Assembly: GCA_000531095.1 (NCBI GenBank)
Contig: HG799472.1
Location: forward strand, 120,292 to 160,064
DNA length: 39,773 nt
Direction: 5' to 3'
Source of the DNA: Gemmata massiliana
GTDB taxonomy: Bacteria; Planctomycetota; Planctomycetia; Gemmatales; Gemmataceae
Shown here one piece after another: positions 33,463 through 39,773 of the stretch. Position 1 is the stretch's first letter, and every line of letters starts with the position of its first letter. A model generated the notes under the pieces. It saw only the letters and a program-made list of their open reading frames with translations. It was not told where the DNA came from and ran no database searches. Position numbers and translations under genes: made by a program.

Positions 33463-34428
33463 TCAATTTCGCCCTCGCACGGCGTCGAGCGCCCAACACC
33501 CGGGAACGTGCCGGTGCGGTTCGCGACAGTGGCGCAGCAGTTCCTCATTTCCGCAGCCCGCGTCTTCGAGCGCGTCTCCCAGAACCGGTAGGTCGGTGAA
33601 ATCGCCGCTCGCCGCGATTCGTTCCGCGATGTGGTGAACTGCTCCGTGGTTCCACTGGAGCCACGCGGAATCGATTACGGGCGGGCGGAACGGGTTGCCG
33701 AACACTTCGCGCACCAGATCGCAAGCCCGTGCGGTCACTTCGGCCATCCGCTGTTGGATGTGCTCATCGATGAGGCGGTACGCTTGTGTTGTTGCGGCCG
33801 TGGTATCTGCGATCCCGAACCACGTCGCGCGAACTACCTCCTGACGCTCCGGCACCACACGCGACACAATTTCATCCCGGAGCTGTTGAACCGACAGATT
33901 TACGGCTGGTTCGGGAGACACAGAAGCGCCCAGTAATCGCCTGAACCAGCCGGGTGCCGCGAGTCGCCGTGCGGGGGCGAGACGCGCGGTTAGTGCCCGC
34001 ACTTCGGCCGCCGTATCCGTCCGGATGCGATATTCGATTTGAGAGAATACCGAGCCGAGCACCACGTTCACGTCCGCCGCGCGGATCTGGGATAGCGCGC
34101 CCAACCGATGCTCCAGTAGGCGCAGCCACGTGCCGTTAGCTGAAAGCCCCGAGCGCGATGACGGACCGGAGATTTGCGGAATCGCGCGCTGAACCACGTC
34201 TCGCCAGATGTGCGTTTGAATGCCCTTGCGGGGCTGTGCGACCGCGAATCGTTCGATTTCCGTGAGAACCCGGTTCGCGATCCCGGTCTGCGGATCGGGC
34301 ATCAGATGACGAATCGCAGCACACACAAGAAGCAGGTACTTGCGGCCGTTCGGCCGGATGCGTGACAACTTCAAAAGGTACCGCGGGTTCGTTGTGGTAC
34401 ACCAACCCTCTTCGTGTGAAGCGCCCAT
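33463..34428 (-). CDS. Gemmata-type protein of unknown function
   Basis: A 321-residue soluble protein. Near the N-terminus, EEGWCTTTNPRYLLKL and RPNGRKYLLLVCAAIRHLMP resemble a repeated planctomycete family whose members start with a TEAEWL...DP..ML-like motif and a K+RLF+-like motif. The closing GDALEDAGCGNEELLRHC and HVPGCWALDAV is also characteristic of these families. No enzymatic motif is visible; function unknown. The ATG at 34428 begins four codons before the conserved region; longer upstream starts add sequence without family likeness. It diverges from the amidase gene with a 203-base gap. A GTG or TTG start slightly different from this cannot be excluded. Confidence 0.6.
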   Translation of the reverse strand: MGASHEEGWCTTTNPRYLLKLSRIRPNGRKYLLLVCAAIRHLMPDPQTGIANRVLTEIERFAVAQPRKGIQTHIWRDVVQRAIPQISGPSSRSGLSANGTWLRLLEHRLGALSQIRAADVNVVLGSVFSQIEYRIRTDTAAEVRALTARLAPARRLAAPGWFRRLLGASVSPEPAVNLSVQQLRDEIVSRVVPERQEVVRATWFGIADTTAATTQAYRLIDEHIQQRMAEVTARACDLVREVFGNPFRPPVIDSAWLQWNHGAVHHIAERIAASGDFTDLPVLGDALEDAGCGNEELLRHCREPHRHVPGCWALDAVRGRN

Positions 34429-34631
34429 CGACGTATCTCGAGTCCGGTTTCGTGCGGCGAACACCGGACACGCGACCGGGCAACTGGGTTCAGGGGCGGT
34501 CACGTGCCCGGCAGTTGCGGATGCGCTGCAATCGCGAGAATCCGCAGCATACTCGACTCGCAACAGTGGGTAGAATCGTCAGGCGAATACCATTCGTTCT
34601 TTGCGCCACCAAATCAAGGAAAGGCACCTCG

Positions 34632-36302
34632 ATGTCACCCGATGTTTCGCGCCGCGATCTCTTCGCTGCCGTTGCCGCGGTCGGTGTCGGTAACGCGACG
34701 TTTCAGCGCGCGGTTGCGGCGACCGCCGCTCAGCCGAAGGTCGAAGCGGTCACCGCGGAAATGGTGCAGGGCGCGGAATGGGTCGCCGGGATCACGCTGA
34801 CGGACGCGGAACGCAAGACGGTGGCCGGGGCGCTCACCAGCACGCTTCGGAGCGTCGCCGCGTTCAACAAGCTCGATCTGGGTAACGCGGTCCCGCCCGC
34901 GGTGTACTTCAACGCGGTTCCGGGGGAGGCACCGAACAAAGACGGGCGCGGGAAGACGGAGCTTCGCCCGCAGCCGGGCGCACCAAAGAAGCCCGATACC
35001 GACGACGATCTCGCGTTTCAGCCGCTGGCGGTACTCGCGGAACTCATTCGCCTGAAACAGATCACTTCCACTGATCTCACGAAGGTCTATCTCGCGCGGC
35101 TCAAGAAATACGACCCGGCGCTCTTGTGCGTGGTGTCGCTCACGGAAGAACTTGCACTGAAGCAAGCGGCCGAAGCGGACAAAGAGATTGCCGCGGGGAA
35201 GTACCGCGGACCGCTCCACGGCATCCCGTGGGCCGCAAAGGATTTGATCGCGTATCCGGGGTACCCGACCACCTGGGGCGCGGGGCACTTCAAGGAGCAG
35301 AAGCTCAATGAGAAGGCGACCGTTGCCGCGCGCCTCGACGATGCGGGTGCGGTGCTAGCGTGTAAGTCGACGCTCGGTTCACTCGCTTGGGGGGACATCT
35401 GGTTCGGCGGCACCACGCGCAACCCGTGGAACATCAAACAGGGGAGTAGCGGCTCGTCCGCGGGGACCGCGTCGAGCGTTGCGGCCGGGCTGGTCGGGTT
35501 CGGGTTGGGCAGCGAGACACTCGGCAGCATCGTTTCGCCGAGCACGCGGTGCGGCGTGACCGGGTTGCGCCCGACCTTCGGGCGCGTGAGCCGGCACGGG
35601 TGCATGGCACTGTGCTGGTCGCTCGACAAGATCGGCCCGATGTGCCGCAGCGCTGAGGACTGCGCGCTCGTATTCGGAGCGATCCACGGCTTCGACGGTA
35701 AGGATGCGACCGCACAGGATCGACCGTTCCACTGGCCTGCCCAAGTGAACCTGAAGGAACTGAACGTGGGCTTCATTGAGGGCAATTTGTCCGAAACGGA
35801 CCAGAAGGTGCTCAAAGAGCTGGGCGTGAAGACGGTGCCGATCAAGTTACCGCAGCAGACGGCGGGACAGATCGTGGGCATGATTTTGGACGTGGAAGCG
35901 GCGGCCGCGTTCGATGACATCACGCGAGAGGGTGTGAAAGAGGGTATCGGGCTGTGGCCGAGCACGTTCCGCCGCGGGCGCTTCGTATCGGCCGTCGATT
36001 ATCTGAAAGCTCAGCGCGCCCGCACCCTCTTGATGAACGAGATGGCGAAGGTGATGGAGAAGGTCGATCTGTACGTCGGTGGGAACGACTTGTCGATCAC
36101 CAATCTGACCGGCCACCCGACCGTTTGTTTGCCGAACGGTTTCCGCGGTAACTCGCCCACGGCTCTCACCTTCACGGGTCGGCTATTTGGTGAAAGCACG
36201 CTGCTCGCGGTCGCGAAAGCCTACCAGGACGCGACCGGCTATCACCTCAAGCGCCCGCCGCAAGATTCTTGGGTGGCCGAGAAGAAGGACAAGAAGGAGT
36301 GA
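34632..36302 (+). CDS. Exported amidase-signature family protein
   Basis: The 556-residue protein has a twin-arginine signal (SRRDLFAAVAAVGVG, about 6-20). The amidase signature follows: GIPWAAKDLIA (catalytic Lys203), QGSSGSSAGTASSVAAG (cis-Ser 275) and GSETLGSIVSPS (nucleophile Ser299). The spacing of 24 residues between the two serines matches GatA. Although related to the A subunit of the tRNA amidotransferase, Tat export and the 110-residue N-terminal extension argue for an extracytoplasmic amidase. The substrate is unknown. ATG 34632 fits the signal peptide; TAGAAT at 34571-34576 is a possible -10 box. Confidence 0.9.
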   Translation: MSPDVSRRDLFAAVAAVGVGNATFQRAVAATAAQPKVEAVTAEMVQGAEWVAGITLTDAERKTVAGALTSTLRSVAAFNKLDLGNAVPPAVYFNAVPGEAPNKDGRGKTELRPQPGAPKKPDTDDDLAFQPLAVLAELIRLKQITSTDLTKVYLARLKKYDPALLCVVSLTEELALKQAAEADKEIAAGKYRGPLHGIPWAAKDLIAYPGYPTTWGAGHFKEQKLNEKATVAARLDDAGAVLACKSTLGSLAWGDIWFGGTTRNPWNIKQGSSGSSAGTASSVAAGLVGFGLGSETLGSIVSPSTRCGVTGLRPTFGRVSRHGCMALCWSLDKIGPMCRSAEDCALVFGAIHGFDGKDATAQDRPFHWPAQVNLKELNVGFIEGNLSETDQKVLKELGVKTVPIKLPQQTAGQIVGMILDVEAAAAFDDITREGVKEGIGLWPSTFRRGRFVSAVDYLKAQRARTLLMNEMAKVMEKVDLYVGGNDLSITNLTGHPTVCLPNGFRGNSPTALTFTGRLFGESTLLAVAKAYQDATGYHLKRPPQDSWVAEKKDKKE

Positions 36303-36416
36303 GGTCGGTATCGCCTGGTTGGATTTTCGCGATTGAATTGACTTCGACAGCGCCGCTCACGTGTGCTCGGTAGAGCCGAATGCGAAAACTGGATAAGGCG
36401 CGTAAAAGGTGTCGAT

Positions 36417-36446
36417 CCCGTTGACACATCTGAGTGTGTCAACGGG
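36417..36446 (+). promoter_or_regulatory. Hairpin overlapping a ribosome-binding site
   Basis: CCCGTTGACACA (36417-36428) pairs perfectly with TGTGTCAACGGG (36435-36446) around TCTGAG. The right arm ends inside the purine-rich ribosome-binding site GGGGAGA (36444-36450) of the gene starting at 36458. As RNA it could hide that site; as DNA it could be an operator. Confidence 0.5.
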
Positions 36447-36457
36447 GAGATACGGCA

Positions 36458-37009
36458 ATGGCTTGGAGCTTCCACCGGGCGACCGTGCTCGGTTTCGCGG
36501 GTGTGGCTGTGTTGGCGGGTGTGTTGGTCGCGATGCCGGTCGCGGCCGCCAGCGACGCCCCAGTCACCGCTACCGCTCCGCGGCGCGAGATGAGCGACTT
36601 GGTGCGTATGCCCAAGAGCGAACTCGAAGCGCTGTACCTCGCTTCTCCTTCAGCCACACCGCCGAGCGGGTTCGTTCCCGGGAGGGCGATCAAAGCGCCT
36701 GGGTCGCGTTTCACCGTCGCCAACTCGCGCGCCACGCGCCTCGCCTGGCAGGGGAAAATCTTCCGCAACGACGGCACCATGATTAACCGCGTCCTCGGCG
36801 GCGCGCGGGCGATCCCGGCCGACGTGTACGAGGGCGAGAGCCTGCTCGACGGCCAACCGTCGCTGATCCTGGACTACTCGCGCTCGAAGCTCTGGCCCGA
36901 CGTGCGCGACGAGTTGCGGGAGGTCGAACCGGGGCTGTATCTCGGACTGATGTACAAGGGCAAGCCGGCCCAACAGAAGATGTTCTTCACCCTCGATGCG
37001 CGAAAGTGA
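36458..37009 (+). CDS. Small exported protein of unknown function
   Basis: The 183-residue protein has a clear signal peptide (AWSFHRATVLGFAGVAVLAG, about 2-21, to AAAS). The mature region (about 90-180) contains WQGKIFRNDG, LDGQPSLILDYSRS and LREVEPGLYLGLMYKG. The last two recall lipid- or ligand-binding-like planctomycete proteins that begin with a WxGK-type motif, but I cannot name the family with confidence. ATG 36458 has GGGGAGA eight bases upstream and lies directly after the hairpin at 36417-36446. An alternative start eight codons upstream would overlap that hairpin. It is convergent with the MazF-like gene, 11 bases apart. Confidence 0.65.
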   Translation: MAWSFHRATVLGFAGVAVLAGVLVAMPVAAASDAPVTATAPRREMSDLVRMPKSELEALYLASPSATPPSGFVPGRAIKAPGSRFTVANSRATRLAWQGKIFRNDGTMINRVLGGARAIPADVYEGESLLDGQPSLILDYSRSKLWPDVRDELREVEPGLYLGLMYKGKPAQQKMFFTLDARK

Positions 37010-37020
37010 ATCGCGATGAC

Positions 37021-37362
37021 TCAGACACGGACGGCGAAATGAATCGCCCGTTCGACGTCCTTGAGCTTGGTTGGTGAGAGCGTTCCGACTGGCGGATCAA
37101 CGAAGCGGCTCCGGTCCAAAGCACGCAGTTGGAGGCAGTCCGCAACAACATCGATAGCCAGTCCGGATTCCGCACTCGGAACGTAAACTCCGGTCACTCG
37201 CGGTACGGGGCCGTCTGCTGCGTCTCGGGCGGGCACAACGGTCACCGGGAGGAAACTCGCGTTAATGATGTCGTTTGAAACGATGATTACGAACTGTGCG
37301 CCGCCGAACTCCAACCCGATTATCGGATTGAGATTCACGAGGTAAATTTCACCCTGCTTCAC
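37021..37362 (-). CDS. MazF/PemK-like toxin with altered catalytic residues
   Basis: The 113-residue protein follows the MazF fold closely: VKQGEIYLVNLNPIIG, FVIIVSNDIIN and FLPVTVVPARD. MazF toxins are cytoplasmic RNases. Compared with Bacillus subtilis MazF, the two catalytic residues are changed: Arg25 falls on Gln in GGAQFVII, and Thr48 falls on Asp in VVPARDA. It may be inactive, have another target, or use other residues. The GTG at 37362 follows GGGGGGAG by six bases and overlaps the antitoxin gene by 14 bases. It is the last gene of a minus-strand series that begins with an ABC transporter. Confidence 0.75.
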   Translation of the reverse strand: MKQGEIYLVNLNPIIGLEFGGAQFVIIVSNDIINASFLPVTVVPARDAADGPVPRVTGVYVPSAESGLAIDVVADCLQLRALDRSRFVDPPVGTLSPTKLKDVERAIHFAVRV

Positions 37363-37570
37363 GCTCGGCTCCCCCCATACGCCCGGTGAGCCTTTGTTGC
37401 TTGGAGTGCCATTCTTCGAGTGCGCTGATTTCCTGTTGGGCCGCGTCGTGGTCCGTGAAGTGCGCGTGACGCACATCGGCGAGAACCATTTCAATCAGAC
37501 GGAGTTGGTCGCCCAGCGATAGCCGGCTGATTTGCTGTTGGAGCGCGTGCAATTCGTTTTGAGATGCCAC
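37349..37570 (-). CDS. Putative antitoxin partner of the MazF-like protein
   Basis: The 73-residue protein has a helical N-terminus, LQQQISRLSLGDQLRLIEMVLADV in two parts, and a charged tail (HDAAQQEISALEEWHSKQQ). I do not recognise its family with confidence. Its place immediately upstream, with a 14-base overlap with the MazF-like gene, argues that it is the antitoxin. GTG 37570 is preceded by GAGGAGGA. It starts 12 bases after the stop of the ABC permease gene. Confidence 0.6.
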   Translation of the reverse strand: MASQNELHALQQQISRLSLGDQLRLIEMVLADVRHAHFTDHDAAQQEISALEEWHSKQQRLTGRMGGAEREAG

Positions 37571-37582
37571 GATCGGTCCTCC

Positions 37583-38395
37583 TCACACGTCGCGCTTGCT
37601 GAAGCCGAACAAGCCCACGGTGGCGGCGCCCGCGCACAACACGGCGGATGCCGTGAGGAGTTGCGTCAGGATCGCCGGGTTGTACTGCCCCTGGAGCACG
37701 AACTTTAAGCGGGCCAATTGGCGGTCCGGGGACGGCCACGGTTCGGGCATCAGCGAGAGCAGGAACCCCGCGCCGTACAGCACGAGCCAGAACACGGTGA
37801 TGCCGAGCATCGTGCTGTTCGCGAGTGCCCCAATGGTCACGCCCCACGACACGATCACCGCGAGGATCGCGCACACGACCAGCACCGCGGCGAACGAGCC
37901 GGCGAACGAGAGATCGGTCTGTGCGTCGTCTTTGAACAGGAAGTAACTCGCGAGCACCACGCCGAACGCCAACGCCGCGAACGTGGCCGTGACCACCACT
38001 AATCGCGCGTGCCACTTCGCCAGGAAATACTGGTACCGGCTGATCCCGCGACTCAGCACCGAATCGGCCACCGTTCCGCGCTCGGAACTGATGCTCGACA
38101 CCGCCAGCACCACCACGAGCGCGAGGCTCCCCAGGATCATGAGGCGGAACAGGTCGCCGGTTTGGGCCGCGGCACTCTGGAACATGCCGGCTTCTTTGTG
38201 AAGCCCGACGCGGTACAGTAACAGCCCCGCCGCCGCGAGCACGGTCATCATCACCCACAAGCGGTAGATCCAACTGCGTGCGGTTTGCCGCAAATCCGTT
38301 TGGAACACGGCCCAGTACGGCAGGAACTTGTTGAACCGCACCGTGACGACCGGCGGTGGCGCGTCCATCTTCTTTCGTCCTTTATCCTTCGACAT
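37583..38395 (-). CDS. ABC-2 type transporter permease
   Basis: The 270-residue protein has about six transmembrane helices (for example WVMMTVLAAAGLLLY, LMILGSLALVVVLAV, VVVTATFAALAFGVVLASYF, AVLVVCAILAVIVSWGVTIG and VFWLVLYGAGFLLSL). SSERGTVADSVLSRGISR in the first cytoplasmic loop is typical of ABC-2 permeases, where the basic stretch contacts the ATPase. The substrate is unknown; no sequence clue tells export from import, though ABC-2 systems are mostly exporters. The gene follows the ATPase gene by 102 bases on the same strand and is followed closely by the antitoxin and MazF-like genes. Confidence 0.85.
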   Translation of the reverse strand: MSKDKGRKKMDAPPPVVTVRFNKFLPYWAVFQTDLRQTARSWIYRLWVMMTVLAAAGLLLYRVGLHKEAGMFQSAAAQTGDLFRLMILGSLALVVVLAVSSISSERGTVADSVLSRGISRYQYFLAKWHARLVVVTATFAALAFGVVLASYFLFKDDAQTDLSFAGSFAAVLVVCAILAVIVSWGVTIGALANSTMLGITVFWLVLYGAGFLLSLMPEPWPSPDRQLARLKFVLQGQYNPAILTQLLTASAVLCAGAATVGLFGFSKRDV

Positions 38396-38497
38396 TGGCC
38401 ACCGGTCTTTCGTCGTGAGTCATTTGGTGCCGAACATGGTAAAGGGACTGCAAAACTCCCCGACAAAAGGCTCGTGACCAACGACCGGTAACCCTGA

Positions 38498-39502
38498 TTA
38501 CGCCGCTTCTACGTCCTTGTACAAGCGCGCGAACCCGCGACTTTCCTCTCGCTCGACCAGGTCCAAGTAAGCCTGTTCCGTTTGCATTCCGACGCTGCGC
38601 ACCGTAATGAGCGTGATCTTGTGGTCCGCGAGCGTCTGGAAGATTTGGGCCAGGACGAGGGCGTTGGGCGTCTCGTCCCCGAGTTTGACTTCCAGCCGCC
38701 GGAGCCGCAGAACGGCGTGCGTCACGTCCTTCATCGCGCGGATCACCTGCACGCTTTTCGTGATCGCCTTCTGTTCGCCGTCCAGGTCGAGTTCGTAGTG
38801 GTTCTTGCGGATGCGCCCTTTGAGATCTTGCAGGCTCCCGTGGAAGATCATCTGCCCTTTATTCAGCACGCAGGCGTGATTACACACCTCGTCGACGTCG
38901 CTCAAATTGTGGCTGCTGATGATGAGCGTCTTTTCCGCTGCGAGCGACTTGATGAGTTCCAGCATCGAGCGCCGGGCCTCGATGTCGAGACCGTGGGTCG
39001 GTTCGTCCCAGATCAGGAGATCGGGCTCGTTGATGAGGCTGGCCGCGACCGCGAGCCGGGCCGTCATCCCCGGCGTGAAGTGCGCGATGGAATCACCGGA
39101 GTGCGGCAGCAGGTCCACCGCGCGAATGAGTGTGGCGAGCCGGGGCTTGCGCACGTCCGCGGGCAGCCCGAAGAGGCGCGCGATGTAGTCCAGGTAGACG
39201 ATCGGCGTCATCCCCTTGGGGAACTGCGGGTTCGTGGGGATGTACCCGATCCGGCGGCGCAGGTCGGCCGCGTTCGGCGACATCGTCTGTTTGAAGACCT
39301 TCGCCCAGCCCGCCGTCGGGCGGTGCAGCCCGAGGATCAGGCGCAGGAACGTCGTCTTGCCCGCCCCGTTGGGGCCGAGCAGACCGAGTACGCACCCCGG
39401 CTCGATCGACAGGGACACGTCGTTCAGTGCGATCTGCCGGTTCTGGTAGATCTTCGTCAGGTGTTGCGTCTCGACCACCAGTTCGGTCGCATCGTCGGCC
39501 AC
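38498..39502 (-). CDS. ABC transporter ATPase
   Basis: The 334-residue protein is a typical ABC-2 ATPase: Walker A GPNGAGKTTF (about 43-52), Walker B LLIWDEPTHGLD with the catalytic Glu, and H-loop IISSHNLSDVDE. The signature motif before Walker B reads FTPGMTARLAVA, a variant of LSGGQ/YSxGMxQRL. The C-terminal extension (about 225-334) has no obvious membrane segment and may pair with the permease. GTG 39502 is preceded by GGGGAGG. It heads the minus-strand series ATPase, permease, antitoxin, MazF-like toxin. The substrate is unknown. Confidence 0.9.
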   Translation of the reverse strand: MADDATELVVETQHLTKIYQNRQIALNDVSLSIEPGCVLGLLGPNGAGKTTFLRLILGLHRPTAGWAKVFKQTMSPNAADLRRRIGYIPTNPQFPKGMTPIVYLDYIARLFGLPADVRKPRLATLIRAVDLLPHSGDSIAHFTPGMTARLAVAASLINEPDLLIWDEPTHGLDIEARRSMLELIKSLAAEKTLIISSHNLSDVDEVCNHACVLNKGQMIFHGSLQDLKGRIRKNHYELDLDGEQKAITKSVQVIRAMKDVTHAVLRLRRLEVKLGDETPNALVLAQIFQTLADHKITLITVRSVGMQTEQAYLDLVEREESRGFARLYKDVEAA

Positions 39503-39668
39503 GGCCGCCTCCCCACAAAGACATTCGCACCCATATAGCGCGTATAACCGCGGGGCTTTAACGAATCCAGGGCAGTTGTAAAAGCGACAAACGCGAGTTG
39601 GTAAACTGTGCCGACGGAGTGGTGCGAAAGTAGCGACAGGAGGGATTGTGGGGAGCGCGAGACAAAGA

Positions 39669-39773
39669 CCCGGGGTTGAAACCCCGGGCTATTACCGGTG
39701 ACCCCATTCGGGGTCCAAAAACCACAAACCGGGGTGCGTTTGCGGCCCCAACGGGGCCACCGGAAATAGCCAG
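39669..39773. repeat. Multi-hairpin palindromic repeat at the window edge
   Basis: Four complementary pairs are visible. CCCGGGGTT/AACCCCGGG (39669-39677/39680-39688) forms a hairpin. GGCTATTACCGGTG (39687-39700) pairs with CACCGGAAATAGCC (39758-39771) with one mismatch. Inside it lie GACCCC/GGGGTC (39700-39705/39710-39715) and GGCCCC/GGGGCC (39744-39749/39753-39758). The nested pairs could fold as a branched RNA or cruciform. It lies upstream of the ABC ATPase gene and seems to continue beyond the window. Confidence 0.75.

Overview
The window is GC-rich chromosomal DNA that looks like a planctomycete of the Gemmata lineage (Gemmataceae). The markers are two DUF1559 proteins with type IV-pilin-like N-termini, a PSD1-type cytochrome protein followed by a DUF1501 protein, large membrane-anchored Hanks-type kinases, zinc-ribbon/low-complexity membrane proteins, a permuted NlpC/P60 (YiiX-like) protein and several Tat-exported enzymes. 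No phage genes, transposase, CRISPR array or rRNA was seen. All family names come from reading the translated sequence, not from a search.

Layout. 1-2.2 kb: the tail of a truncated kinase-like frame, a small CbiX-type chelatase (-) and a kinase-like membrane protein (+) that has lost catalytic residues. 2.8-6.6 kb (+): DUF1573 protein, 12-cysteine secreted protein, membrane-anchored unknown and DUF1559 pseudopilin, a probable cell-surface gene set. 6.8-8.4 kb: a second kinase. 8.5-10.4 kb: Spy-like exported protein diverging from nagA. 10.5-11.6 kb: tRNA-Ser(GGA), tRNA-Arg(CCT), a 100-aa S24/S26 peptidase-like protein, then a convergent DUF457 membrane protein. 12.3-16.0 kb: two tandem zinc-ribbon membrane paralogues and an Ig-like exported protein. 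16.1-20.0 kb: a serpin convergent with a large metzincin-like protease. 20.2-25.7 kb (+): YiiX-like protein, PSD1 cytochrome, DUF1501. 25.7-29.6 kb (-): aldo/keto reductase, antitoxin, PIN toxin and CocE/NonD hydrolase, close enough to be one operon. 29.7-32.3 kb: alkaline-phosphatase-superfamily protein convergent with a sugar-isomerase-like protein. 32.5-36.3 kb: second DUF1559, a Gemmata-type unknown, an amidase. 36.5-39.5 kb: small exported protein, then (-) ABC ATPase, ABC-2 permease, antitoxin and MazF-like toxin.

The most unusual structure is a pair of roughly 250-bp non-coding palindromic elements (25704-25950 and 31089-31347). Each nearly fills a gap of about 300 bp between convergent genes. 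Their 63-66-base arms differ clearly between the two copies but stay complementary within each copy. A 46-base core is identical in both but lies in opposite orientation. A different multi-hairpin repeat runs off the right edge (39669-39773). Other notable points are the probable pseudokinase, a MazF-like toxin lacking both catalytic residues, a tRNA pair just ahead of a mini-peptidase gene, a Tat-exported serpin, and a hairpin that overlaps a ribosome-binding site.
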